From UBA5066 sp046331465 (GTDB lineage: Bacteria > Acidobacteriota > Thermoanaerobaculia > UBA5066): 64,000 nucleotides of DNA. Below the pieces are notes generated by a model. The model was given only the letters and a program-made list of their open reading frames with translations, was not told the origin of the DNA and did no database searches. The stretch is from the NCBI GenBank assembly GCA_046331465.1, contig JAXLQV010000003.1, positions 744,001 to 808,000 of the forward strand, read 5' to 3'. Of the stretch, positions 46,261 to 55,500 are shown in pieces (within the stretch, counting starts at the first letter, position 1; each line of letters starts with the position of its first letter). The translations under genes and the position numbers were made by a program.

Positions 46261-49194
46261 GTGAAGACGACACGAGGCCGCGCGCCTCTCCGGCCCCTCC
46301 GTGCGCTCCTCCTCGCCGCCCTCGCGGCCGGCGCGGCGGCACCTCTCGGCCCGGGAGACGCCCGGGCCCAGGAGCGCGTGCCCGACGGGCGACCGAAGGA
46401 AGGGACGTCGCGCGACGGCGGCCGGATGGGGCGAGGACGGGACGCCCGCGAGATCGCCCTGCCGCTCCCCGAGGGAGCCTGGGGCGTCGCGTCGGTGATC
46501 GTCGCGCGTCCGGGCGCGACGACGGTGGACCTGAACGTCCTCGCGTTCCAGCCCCTCCGCGGGCGGGTCGAGTACTGGAAGGCGGGAAGCGCCGAGGTCC
46601 GGACGAGCGAGGAGCGCGCCTTCGCCGCGGGCGCTCCGGCCGTCGTCCGCCTCTCCGGTCTCGCCCCCGATACCGCGTACGGCTACCGTCTCGCCTTCGC
46701 GCGCGAGGGTGCCGGGGAGATGACCGCGGGACCGGAGTGGGCGTTCCAGACGCAGCGCGCTTCCGGCAAGCCCTTCGTCTTCGAGGTCCAGGGGGACTCG
46801 CACCCCGAGCGGCCCCACCAGAACGACCCGTCGCTCTACGCCCGGACGCTCCGGGCGGCCTCGGCCGACCGGCCCGACCTCTACTTCACGATCGGCGACG
46901 ACTTCAGCGTCGACAACCTGCGAGACGTCACCCCGAACGCGGTCGACGCGATCTACCTCGGCCAGCGGCGCACCCTCGGCCTCGTCGGGCACTCCGCGCC
47001 GCTCTTCCTCGTGAACGGGAACCACGAGCAGGCGGCGCTCTGCAACCTCGACGGGACGCCGGAGAGCGTCGCCGTCCTCGCGCAGAACCGGCGGGAGAAG
47101 TACTTCTCCCAGCCGGCGCCGGAAGGGATCTACACCGGCAACACCGAGCCGGTGCCCCACGTCGGCCTCCTCCGCAACTACTACGCCTTCACCTGGGGCG
47201 ACGCGCTGTTCGTCGTGATCGACCCGTACTGGCACACGCCGGAGCCGGTCGACAACGTCCGCGGCACGCGGGAGAAGGGGACGCGCGACCTCTGGGCGGT
47301 GACCCTCGGAAAGCGCCAGTACGACTGGCTCCGCGAGACCCTCTCGAAGAGCACGGCACCCTTCAAGTTCGTCTTCGCCCACCACGTGCACGGCACGGGC
47401 CGCGGCGGCGTCGAGCTGGCCGGGCTCTACGAGTGGGGCGGCCGCAACCGGGACGGGAGCTGGGGATTCGACGCGAAGCGCCCGGGCTGGGAGCTGCCGA
47501 TCCACCCGCTGATGGCGAAGCACGGCGTCACGGTCTTCTTCCAGGGGCACGACCACCTCTTCTGTCGCCAGGAGCTGGACGGCGTCGTCTACCAGACGCT
47601 TCCGCTCCCCGCGGACCCGTCGTCCACCCTCTACAACAGGGAGGCCTACCGCTCCGGCGACGCGCTCCCGGGCGCGGGCCGCATCCGCGTGAGGGTCTCG
47701 CCCGGGAAGGCCGTCGTCGAGTACGTGCGGTCGCGCCTGCCGACGGATGGGACGCCGGAGCACCCGGACGGCGAGGTCGCCTTCTCGTACGCCGTCGCGC
47801 CCCGGCGCCCGGGCGGCGGCGAGAAGCCGGGCGGGGAGCCGCGACAGCCCGGCGCCTTCTTCACCGAGGTCCCCCAGGTCCGCGGCAACGTGATCCTCGG
47901 CCGCCCGACCGACCGCTCCGTCACGCTCAGCGTCCTCCTGCGCGCGGGAGGGAGCGTCCGGGTCGCGCACGGGCCGCAGGGCTCCGGGCTGAAGCTCCGG
48001 ACGGCCGCCGTCCCGCTCGCGGCCGGGGAGCCGCGGGAGATCGTCCTCGACGGCCTCGAGCCGAACGCCGCCTGGGAGTACCGCGTCCTCGACGCGACGA
48101 CGGGAGAGCCGCTCTTCCCCGAGACGGGGACCGGCTCCTTCCACACCTGCCGCGCGCCCGGATCGCCCTTCACGTTCACCGTCCAGGCCGACTCGCACCT
48201 CGACGGCAACACCGACCCCGCGCTCTACGCGGCCTGCCTCGCGAACGCCCTCGCCGACCGTCCCGACTTCCACGTCGACCTCGGCGACACGTTCATGACG
48301 GGCAAGCACGAAAGCCGGGAGTCGGCGGCGAGGCAGTACGTCGCGCAGCGGTACGACCTCGGGCTCGTCGGGCACTCCGCGCCGCTCTTCCTCGTCGTCG
48401 GGAACCACGACGGCGAGGAGACGAAGAACCCGGGCGCCGACGGGGCGGACGGCCTCGCGGCCTGGTCCTGCGCCCAGCGGAAGCGCTTCTTCCCGAACCC
48501 CGTCCCCGACGCCTTCTACGGCGGCAACCCGGAGGCGCGCCCGGGCGTTGGCCTCCCCGGGGACTACTACGCCTTCACGTGGGGAGACGCGCTCTTCGTC
48601 GTCCTCGACCCGTACCCGACCTCGCGCCCGACGCGCGGCGGGACGGAACCCTGGAACATGACGCTCGGGAAGAGCCAGTACGACTGGCTGGCCCGGACGC
48701 TCCGGGCGTCGGGGGCGAAGTACCGGTTCGTCTTCATCCACCAGCTGACCGGCGGGCTGGGGAAGGGCGGTCGCGGCGGCGCCGAGGCCGCTCCCCTCTA
48801 CGAGTGGGGCGGGCACGAGCCCGACGGGCGGGACACCTTCGCGGCGCACCGCCCCGGCTGGGAGAGGCCGATCCACGCCCTCCTCGTCGAGAACCGGGTC
48901 ACCGTCGTCTTCCACGGGCACGACCACTTCTACGCCCGCCAGGAGCTCGACGGCATCGTCTACCAGCTCGTCCCCCAGCCGGCCCGCCGGAACGCCGACC
49001 GCATCGACGCGGAGGAGTACGGCTACCGGCAGGGCGTGCTCCTGCCGGGCTCCGGCCACCTGCGGGTGAGCGTCGGAGAGGACCGGGTCGTCGTCGACTA
49101 CGTCCGCTCGGCTCTCGGTCAGGGCGAGCGCGGTGCGGCGACGGCGAACGGAAGCGTCGCGTACTCCTGGGCGATCCCGGCCCGGTCCCGGTAG
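46261..49194 (+). CDS. Tandem double metallophosphoesterase (type B fused to type A)
   Basis: A 977-aa exported protein with two complete fibronectin-plus-phosphoesterase units and no C-terminal module. The first half (about 75-510) is type B-like: VQGDSHPER, TIGDDFSVDN, NGNHEQA, FAHHVHG, FQGHDHLF. The second half (about 540-970) is type A-like: VQADSHLDG, VDLGDTFM, VGNHDGE, FHGHDHFY. In the second half the usual HH dyad reads FIHQLTGG, so that site may bind metal differently. The two preceding single-domain genes match its halves in reverse order. Start GTG at 46261. Confidence 0.83.
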   Translation: MKTTRGRAPLRPLRALLLAALAAGAAAPLGPGDARAQERVPDGRPKEGTSRDGGRMGRGRDAREIALPLPEGAWGVASVIVARPGATTVDLNVLAFQPLRGRVEYWKAGSAEVRTSEERAFAAGAPAVVRLSGLAPDTAYGYRLAFAREGAGEMTAGPEWAFQTQRASGKPFVFEVQGDSHPERPHQNDPSLYARTLRAASADRPDLYFTIGDDFSVDNLRDVTPNAVDAIYLGQRRTLGLVGHSAPLFLVNGNHEQAALCNLDGTPESVAVLAQNRREKYFSQPAPEGIYTGNTEPVPHVGLLRNYYAFTWGDALFVVIDPYWHTPEPVDNVRGTREKGTRDLWAVTLGKRQYDWLRETLSKSTAPFKFVFAHHVHGTGRGGVELAGLYEWGGRNRDGSWGFDAKRPGWELPIHPLMAKHGVTVFFQGHDHLFCRQELDGVVYQTLPLPADPSSTLYNREAYRSGDALPGAGRIRVRVSPGKAVVEYVRSRLPTDGTPEHPDGEVAFSYAVAPRRPGGGEKPGGEPRQPGAFFTEVPQVRGNVILGRPTDRSVTLSVLLRAGGSVRVAHGPQGSGLKLRTAAVPLAAGEPREIVLDGLEPNAAWEYRVLDATTGEPLFPETGTGSFHTCRAPGSPFTFTVQADSHLDGNTDPALYAACLANALADRPDFHVDLGDTFMTGKHESRESAARQYVAQRYDLGLVGHSAPLFLVVGNHDGEETKNPGADGADGLAAWSCAQRKRFFPNPVPDAFYGGNPEARPGVGLPGDYYAFTWGDALFVVLDPYPTSRPTRGGTEPWNMTLGKSQYDWLARTLRASGAKYRFVFIHQLTGGLGKGGRGGAEAAPLYEWGGHEPDGRDTFAAHRPGWERPIHALLVENRVTVVFHGHDHFYARQELDGIVYQLVPQPARRNADRIDAEEYGYRQGVLLPGSGHLRVSVGEDRVVVDYVRSALGQGERGAATANGSVAYSWAIPARSR

Positions 49195-49200
49195 CGAGCC

Positions 49201-49228
49201 TTACATCCCTTACGAACAACTTGCATCC
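49201..49228 (+). promoter_or_regulatory. Shared response-regulator-type element, site D
   Basis: TTACATCCC, TTACGAACAAC and TTGCATCC follow at 9- and 11-bp steps. A TACCTT -10-like hexamer starts at 49257, and the FGE gene ATG is at 49283. It lies right after the double phosphoesterase stop and probably restarts transcription for the second half of the locus. Confidence 0.65.
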
Positions 49229-49282
49229 GGGTGAAGTCCCCGCGGCCGGGCCGGCCTACCTTCTGGATGGAGGTCACGACCG

Positions 49283-52200
49283 ATGAACGCTGGAACCCAC
49301 TCGTCCCCGGAGAAGGCCGCGCGACTGCTCCTGGCGGCGTGCTTCGCGATGACCGTCGACGCGGCGGCCCAGCCGGTCATGGTCTCGCTGCCGGGCGGGA
49401 CCTTCCAGATGGGCGACCACGCCGGGTTCGTCGATCCGAGCCACCCGAGCGACGAGGTCCCGATCCACGAAGTCCAGGTCAGCGCGTTCCAGATCGGGAA
49501 GACGGACGTGACCGTCCAGCAGTACCGCGACTTCCTCGCCGCGGCGTACGCGCAGGGAACGATCCGGGTCTCGGCCGGAACGGTCACCCTCGCGGGCGGA
49601 ACGGACGTCCTCTTCCTGACGCGCGCGGCCGACCCGTACAGCCGGATCGGCTGGGACGGGAGCGTCTTCACCGTCCTCGACGGGCGCGGCGACCACCCCG
49701 TCACGAGCGTCCTTTGGTTCGGCGCCGTCGCGTACTGCAACTGGCTGAGCCTGCGCGAGGGGCGGACTCCCTGCTACGACACGACGACCTGGACGTGCGA
49801 CTTCACGAAGGATGGCTACCGCCTCCCGACCGAGGCCGAGTGGGAGTACGCGGGGCGCGGCGGCCGCACCTCCCCGTACACGGTCTACCCGTGGGGCGAC
49901 ACGCCGGACAGGACGAAGGCGAACTGGCCGTCGTCCGGTGACCCGTACGAGGTTGGGGCGCTCCCCTGGACGACACCCGTCGGCTTCTACGACGGCACCC
50001 TGAAGCGGAAGGCCGACTACGGCTGGCCGGGAAGCGCCGAGACATACCAGACCTCCGACGGGGCGAACGGTTTCGGCCTTTACGACATGGCCGGGAACGT
50101 CTGGCAGTGGTGCCACGACTGGTACGGCAAGGACTACTACGCGAGCAGCCCGAGCGTCGACCCGAGCGGACCCGCGACCGGGACGCCGATGCCGGACGGC
50201 AAGCCCTACCGCGTCCTGCGCGGCGGCAACTGGTACAACGGCGACAACGTCGGTGGCGTCGACGACGGCCACTCGCGCGTCTCGAACCGCGACCCGTCCT
50301 ACTACCGCGGCCCGCAGGACCCGAACCACCCCTGGTACCACGTCGGCTTCCGCCCGGCCCGGAGGGCGTCGAGCACGACGGGCGTCACGCGCTTCCTCCC
50401 GATCGTCCTGGACGTGACGGGGCGTGCGCGGTACGTCTCCGAGCTGACCCTGGCCAACCGCGGCTCCTCGAGCGCCTCCGTCACGCTCCTCTACACCGCC
50501 GCCTCCGCCTTCGGCGGCCAGGGCTCCGGCTCGGTCTCCCTCTCGCTCGCCGCCGGCCGCCAGCTCGTCCTCGACGACGCCATCGGGTCCCTCCGCTCCT
50601 CCGGCCTCTCCATCCCCTCCGGCAACCAGGGCGGGAGCCTCCGCGTCACCTTCGCCAACGTCTCCTCCGCGGACGCCGCCTACGCCGGCGTCCGCATCAC
50701 CGCCCCCTCCGAGAACGGCCGCGCCGGGGTCGCCTACGTCGGGCCTCTCCTGGAGGCTCTCCCCTCGTCCACCTCCTGGCTCTACGGCCTGCGCTCCTCT
50801 TCCGAGGACCGCACGAACGTCGCCTTCGCCAACGCCTCCACCTCCTCTTCGGTCACCCTCCGCCTCACCCTCGTCAACGGCAACGGCTCCTCGGAGAAGC
50901 ACGTCTTCGACGACGTGACGCTCGGGCCGGGACAGTGGGCCCAGCTGGACGACGTCTTCGTCGGCACCGGCTTCTCCCAGGGCTACGCCTCGGTGTCGGT
51001 CGTCTCCGGCTCCGGTCCCTACTTCGCCTACGCCGTCTTCAACGACAACGGGACCAACGACGGCTCCTTCGCCCCGTTCGAGTCCGAGCCCGCCCCCTCC
51101 GAGGCCCGACTGGTCCCCGTGGTCGTGGAGACCGGGACCTACTCGAGCGAGCTGGTCCTGGCGAACACCTCGTCGACGGCACGGACGGTCGAGCTGTCGT
51201 ACGTGGAGTCGCTCTCGCCCTCGCAGGGCGCCGGGGGGACGACGACCGAGTCGCTCGCCGCCGGCGAGCAGAAGATCCTCCCCTCGATCCTCGACCTGCT
51301 CCGCACGAAGGTCGGCTCGATCGGACCCTCGGGCGGGAGCTACGCCGGGTCTCTCTCGGCCCGCTTCCTTTCGGGAGGGAATCTCGTCGCCGGCTACGCC
51401 GGAGCCCGGACGGGCTCTCCCGCCAGGTCCGGCACCGGCCGCTACGGCCTCTTCTACGCCGGCGTCGGGACCTCCTCGCGCGCCTCCTCGGCCGCCTGGG
51501 TCTACGGCCTGCGCCAGGACTCGCTGGTCCGCACGAACGTCGCCGTGGCCGCCTCGCCCGAGAACTCCTCGTCCATCACCGTCCACGCCGAGGTCTGGAA
51601 CGGCAGCACCGGCTCGCTCGCCGGTACGACCGACAGCGTCACCCTCTCTCCCGGCGGCTGGAAGCAGTGGGCCAACCTCCTGCCCACGTACGGCGTCGCC
51701 CAGGGCTACGTCCGCGTCGTCAGCGACTCCTCCTCCGGCTCCTTCACCGCCTACGCCGTCGTCAACGACGGCCCAGCCCCAGGCTCCGCCAACGGCACCG
51801 ACGACGGCAGCTTCGTCCCCGCCGTCAACGTCGCCGCGAGCGCGGGGAGCGCCAGCCTCACCCTCGAGAGCCCGGCATTCGCCACCGGAGGGGCGCTGCC
51901 CGTCGAGTACACGTGCGACGGCGCGGGGGCCAGCCCACCGCTCGCCTGGTCGGGCGTCCCCGCCGGGACCGCCGAGCTCGCCCTGATGATGACGACGCTC
52001 GCGAAGGACGGGGAGAAGTGGAACTGGGTCCTCTACGGGATCCCGGCCACGGTCACGGCCCTCGCGAGGAACAGCACCGGCGTCGGCACCGCGGGGCTCA
52101 CGAGCGACGGGCCGCTCCTCGCCTACTCGCCCCCCTGCTCGCAGGGCCCGGGCGCCAAGACCTACACGTTCTCCCTCTACGCCCTCTCCTCGGCGCCGAC

Positions 52201-52303
52201 GCTCCCGTCCTCCGCGAGTCCGGTCACGGGACCCGTCCTCACCGCCGCGATCGAGGACCTCACGCTCGCGACGAGCCGCCTCGACGTCACCTACGCGCGA
52301 TGA
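49283..52303 (+). CDS. Exported FGE-sulfatase (SUMF1-like) protein with double module and PEBP domain
   Basis: A 1006-aa protein. Signal peptide, then an FGE/SUMF1-type domain (about residues 30-365: VSLPGGTFQMGDHAG, NWLSLREGR, YRLPTEAEWEYAGRGG, GLYDMAGNVWQWCHDWY, RVLRGGNWY, VGFRPARR). The two-unit module is at 367-852 and a PEBP/YbhB-like domain at about 857-1006 (VEYTCDGAGASPPLAWSG, WNWVLYGIPATV). FGE-type domains either activate sulfatases or serve as binding folds. I could not identify the catalytic Cys pair, so a binding role is as likely. No sulfatase gene is present. It is the only module protein here in which the module is internal. Confidence 0.82.
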   Translation: MNAGTHSSPEKAARLLLAACFAMTVDAAAQPVMVSLPGGTFQMGDHAGFVDPSHPSDEVPIHEVQVSAFQIGKTDVTVQQYRDFLAAAYAQGTIRVSAGTVTLAGGTDVLFLTRAADPYSRIGWDGSVFTVLDGRGDHPVTSVLWFGAVAYCNWLSLREGRTPCYDTTTWTCDFTKDGYRLPTEAEWEYAGRGGRTSPYTVYPWGDTPDRTKANWPSSGDPYEVGALPWTTPVGFYDGTLKRKADYGWPGSAETYQTSDGANGFGLYDMAGNVWQWCHDWYGKDYYASSPSVDPSGPATGTPMPDGKPYRVLRGGNWYNGDNVGGVDDGHSRVSNRDPSYYRGPQDPNHPWYHVGFRPARRASSTTGVTRFLPIVLDVTGRARYVSELTLANRGSSSASVTLLYTAASAFGGQGSGSVSLSLAAGRQLVLDDAIGSLRSSGLSIPSGNQGGSLRVTFANVSSADAAYAGVRITAPSENGRAGVAYVGPLLEALPSSTSWLYGLRSSSEDRTNVAFANASTSSSVTLRLTLVNGNGSSEKHVFDDVTLGPGQWAQLDDVFVGTGFSQGYASVSVVSGSGPYFAYAVFNDNGTNDGSFAPFESEPAPSEARLVPVVVETGTYSSELVLANTSSTARTVELSYVESLSPSQGAGGTTTESLAAGEQKILPSILDLLRTKVGSIGPSGGSYAGSLSARFLSGGNLVAGYAGARTGSPARSGTGRYGLFYAGVGTSSRASSAAWVYGLRQDSLVRTNVAVAASPENSSSITVHAEVWNGSTGSLAGTTDSVTLSPGGWKQWANLLPTYGVAQGYVRVVSDSSSGSFTAYAVVNDGPAPGSANGTDDGSFVPAVNVAASAGSASLTLESPAFATGGALPVEYTCDGAGASPPLAWSGVPAGTAELALMMTTLAKDGEKWNWVLYGIPATVTALARNSTGVGTAGLTSDGPLLAYSPPCSQGPGAKTYTFSLYALSSAPTLPSSASPVTGPVLTAAIEDLTLATSRLDVTYAR
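50382..51838 (+). repeat. 1457-bp repeat, copy 1
   Basis: This stretch recurs at 59941-61397 with the same length and, by eye and by identical translations in several frames, the same or almost the same bases. It covers exactly the two-unit module. Other copies of the module in the locus are only similar in protein sequence, so this pair is recent or gene-converted. Confidence 0.9.
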
Positions 52304-52317
52304 ACAGGAGCGCAGCG

Positions 52318-55300
52318 ATGAACACGACTTCCACAGGTTTCGCGACCGCGAGGACGACGCTCCTCGCCGCGTTCCTCGTCCTCGCCCTCGGGGCCTCGGC
52401 CGGGACGCGGACCGTGGGCCTCTTCGTGAACGACACGCGGGCGTTCGCGGGGTACACGCTCTTCTCCCCGAAGCACAACACGATGACCTACCTGATCGAC
52501 AACGCCGGCCGGGTGGTCCACAGCTGGACGAAGAGCACCTACGAGCCGGGCCAGTCGTGCGTCCTGACCGAGAACGGGCGCCTGATGCGGGCCTGCATGA
52601 CGAAAAGCCAGCTGAGCACCGGCGGCGGCGAGGGGGGACGCCTCGAGGAGTACGACTGGGACGGGAACCTGACCTGGCAGCTCGACTGGTCCACGACCCA
52701 GTACATGCAGCACCACGACTTCCGCATCCTCCCCAACGGGAACGTCCTCCTCCTCCAGGTCGAGAAGAAGACCGTCGCGGAAGCCCTCGCGGCCGGGTTC
52801 GACCCGAGCAGGTTCCAGGCGGAAATCACGAGCAACGGGTTCCTGCTCCCGGACAGCGTCGTCGAGATCCAGCCGACGCGGCCGGTCGGCGGCAAGGTGG
52901 TCTGGGAGTGGCACGTCTGGGACCACCTCATCCAGGACTACTCCTCCTCGAAGGCGAACTACGGGAACGTGGCGGCGCACCCCGAGAAGATCAACCCCGC
53001 CGCCGACGGCAAGCAGATCCCGGCGTTCTGGAACCACATGAACGCCCTCTACTACAACGCGGCGCTCGACCAGATCGTCATGAGCGTCCGCGGCAACAGC
53101 GAGATCTGGGTGATCGACCACTCGACGACCACGGCCGAGGCCGCCTCGTCCTCCGGCGGGAAGCGGGGGAAGGGCGGGGACCTCCTCTACCGGTGGGGGA
53201 ACCCGGTGATGTACCGCGCGGGCACCGCCGCGGACCAGAAGCTCTTCCAGCAGCACGACGCGCACTGGGTCGACGCCGACTGCCCGGGCGCCGGGGACTT
53301 CACCGCGTTCAACAACGGCCTCGGGCGGAACTACTCGACGGTCGACGAGTGGACGCCCCCGGTCGACGCCGAGGGCAACTACGCGCTGACCTCGGGCTCG
53401 GCCTTCGGCCCGAAGAGCTTCACCTGGAGCTACACGGCGACCCCTCCGACGTCTCTCTACGCGGAGGCCATCTCGAGCGCCCAGCGGCTCCCGAACGGCA
53501 ACACGCTGATCTGCGACGGCACGAGCGGGAGGTTCCTCGAGGTGACGAGCGCCGGCGAGACGGTCTGGAAGTACGTCGACCCGGTCGTCACGACGGGACC
53601 TCTCGCCTACGACGCGGTGATCCCGCCGGACCCGGCGCGGCCGGCCGAGTTCGCGAACTCGGTGTTCCGGGTCCTCCGCTACCCCGTGACCTACGCCGGT
53701 CTTGCCGGGCGCGACCTGACCCCCGGGCCTCGCGTCGAGATCGACCCCCGCCCGTACGCCGGGTTCACCCTCGCCCCGTCGTCTCCGATGGCGGGCGGGA
53801 CCGTGACGTTCACCGACACGTCGGGCAACGCGCCCACCTCCTGGAGCTGGAGCTTCGGCGACGGCGGGACGAGCACGCTCCAGAACCCCACCCACGCGTG
53901 GACCTCGGCGGGGACGTACACCGTCACGCTGACCGCGACGAACGCCTCCGGCTCCGACACGACGACGAAGGCCGTCACCGTGACGACCGCGGCGGGCGGC
54001 GTGAGCGTGGCGCGATTCCTCCCGATCGTCCTCGACGTGACGGGGCGGGCGCGGTACGTCTCGGAGCTGACGCTCGCAAACCGGGGGACGACGGAAGCGA
54101 CCGTGACGCTCCTCTACACCGCGGCCTCCGCGTTCGGCGGCGTGGGGAGCGGCTCGGCGAGCCTCTCCCTCCCCGCCGGCCGGCAGGTCGTCGTGGAGGA
54201 CGCGATCGGGTACCTGCGGACGAAGGGCCTCTCCATCCCGACGGGAAACCAGGGAGGGACCCTCCGCGCGACCTTCGACAACCTCTCGGCCTCCGATGCG
54301 GCCTACGCCGGGGTGAGGATCACGGCGCCGTCCGAGAACGGCCGGGCGGGCGTCGCCTACGTCGCCCCGCTCCTCTCGGAGCTCCCGACCGCGGCCTCCT
54401 CGCTCCACGGCCTCCGGAGCGACTCGCAGGACCGGACGAACGTCGCCTTCGCGAACGCCTCCACGACGTCGTCCGTCACGCTGCGCCTGACCCTGACGAA
54501 CGGCGACGGCAGCGGGCGGACGGTCGTCCTCCCCGACGTGACGCTCGCCGCGGGGCAGTGGAGCCAGCTCGACGACGTCCTCGCCGGGACCGGGATCACG
54601 CAGGGCTACGCGTCGATCGCCGTCGTCTCGGGCTCGGGCCCCTACTTCGCCTACGCCGTCTTCAACGACAACGGGACGAACGACGGCTCCTTCGCGCCGT
54701 ACGAGATGACGTCGCCGACGGAGGCGCGCCTCGTGCCGGTGGTCGTCGAGACCGGCCCCTACACGAGCGAGCTCGTCCTGACGAACCCGTCCTCGCAGGC
54801 GCGGACGGTGGAGCTGACGTACGTCGAGTCGCTCTCGCCGTCGGCCGGCGCAGGCGGCGTGGCGACGGAGACGCTCGCCGCGGGAGAGCAGAAGGTGATC
54901 CCGTCGATCCTCGAGGCGCTGCGCTCGAAGGTGACCGGGTCGATCGGGCCGGCCGGAGGGAGCTACGCCGGCACGCTCACCGCGCGCTTCCTGAGCGGCG
55001 GGAGCACGACGTCGGGCTACGCGGGCGCGAGGACGGGCTCGCCGGCGAAGACCGGGAGCGGCCGCTACGGCCTCTTCTACTCCGGGATCGGGACGACGGG
55101 GCGGGCGCAGGCGGCGGCGTGGGTCTACGGCCTCCGGCAGGACGCGACCGTTCGGGCGAACGTCGCCGTGGCGGCCTCCGCCGAGAACTCCGCGAGCGTG
55201 ACCGTCTCCGTCGAGGTCTACGACGGGGCAACGGGGAAGCTCGCGGGGACGACGGACAAGGCGAGCCTCGCCCCGGGCGGGTGGAAGCAGTGGGCGAACC

Positions 55301-55470
55301 TGCTCCCGACCTACGGCGTGACGCAGGGGTACGTGCGCGTCGTCAGCGAGACGGCGACGGGGACCTTCTCGGCGTACGGCGTCGTCAACGACGGCCCGAC
55401 GCCCGGCAGCGCCACGGGTACAGACGACGGCAGCTACGTCCCCGGCGTCCCCGTCTCCGGCGGAATCTGA
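52318..55470 (+). CDS. Exported arylsulfotransferase-like beta-propeller protein with PKD domain and double module
   Basis: A 1050-aa protein. After a signal peptide comes an ASST-type propeller (about residues 30-470): GYTLFSPKHNTMTYLIDNAG, HHDFRILPNGNVLLLQ, VVWEWHVWDH, QRLPNGNTLICDG. A PKD domain (about 480-560, TSWSWSFGDGGTS) and the two-unit module (563-1050) follow. ASST enzymes move sulfuryl groups between phenols in the periplasm. Catalytic His residues cannot be fixed from sequence alone. The ATG at 52318 has AGGAG 7 nt upstream; an ATG at 52300 overlaps the previous stop and is in frame. Confidence 0.8.
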   Translation: MNTTSTGFATARTTLLAAFLVLALGASAGTRTVGLFVNDTRAFAGYTLFSPKHNTMTYLIDNAGRVVHSWTKSTYEPGQSCVLTENGRLMRACMTKSQLSTGGGEGGRLEEYDWDGNLTWQLDWSTTQYMQHHDFRILPNGNVLLLQVEKKTVAEALAAGFDPSRFQAEITSNGFLLPDSVVEIQPTRPVGGKVVWEWHVWDHLIQDYSSSKANYGNVAAHPEKINPAADGKQIPAFWNHMNALYYNAALDQIVMSVRGNSEIWVIDHSTTTAEAASSSGGKRGKGGDLLYRWGNPVMYRAGTAADQKLFQQHDAHWVDADCPGAGDFTAFNNGLGRNYSTVDEWTPPVDAEGNYALTSGSAFGPKSFTWSYTATPPTSLYAEAISSAQRLPNGNTLICDGTSGRFLEVTSAGETVWKYVDPVVTTGPLAYDAVIPPDPARPAEFANSVFRVLRYPVTYAGLAGRDLTPGPRVEIDPRPYAGFTLAPSSPMAGGTVTFTDTSGNAPTSWSWSFGDGGTSTLQNPTHAWTSAGTYTVTLTATNASGSDTTTKAVTVTTAAGGVSVARFLPIVLDVTGRARYVSELTLANRGTTEATVTLLYTAASAFGGVGSGSASLSLPAGRQVVVEDAIGYLRTKGLSIPTGNQGGTLRATFDNLSASDAAYAGVRITAPSENGRAGVAYVAPLLSELPTAASSLHGLRSDSQDRTNVAFANASTTSSVTLRLTLTNGDGSGRTVVLPDVTLAAGQWSQLDDVLAGTGITQGYASIAVVSGSGPYFAYAVFNDNGTNDGSFAPYEMTSPTEARLVPVVVETGPYTSELVLTNPSSQARTVELTYVESLSPSAGAGGVATETLAAGEQKVIPSILEALRSKVTGSIGPAGGSYAGTLTARFLSGGSTTSGYAGARTGSPAKTGSGRYGLFYSGIGTTGRAQAAAWVYGLRQDATVRANVAVAASAENSASVTVSVEVYDGATGKLAGTTDKASLAPGGWKQWANLLPTYGVTQGYVRVVSETATGTFSAYGVVNDGPTPGSATGTDDGSYVPGVPVSGGI

Positions 55471-55500
55471 CGGACTCGACCAGTGAAAAGGGAGACAGCG

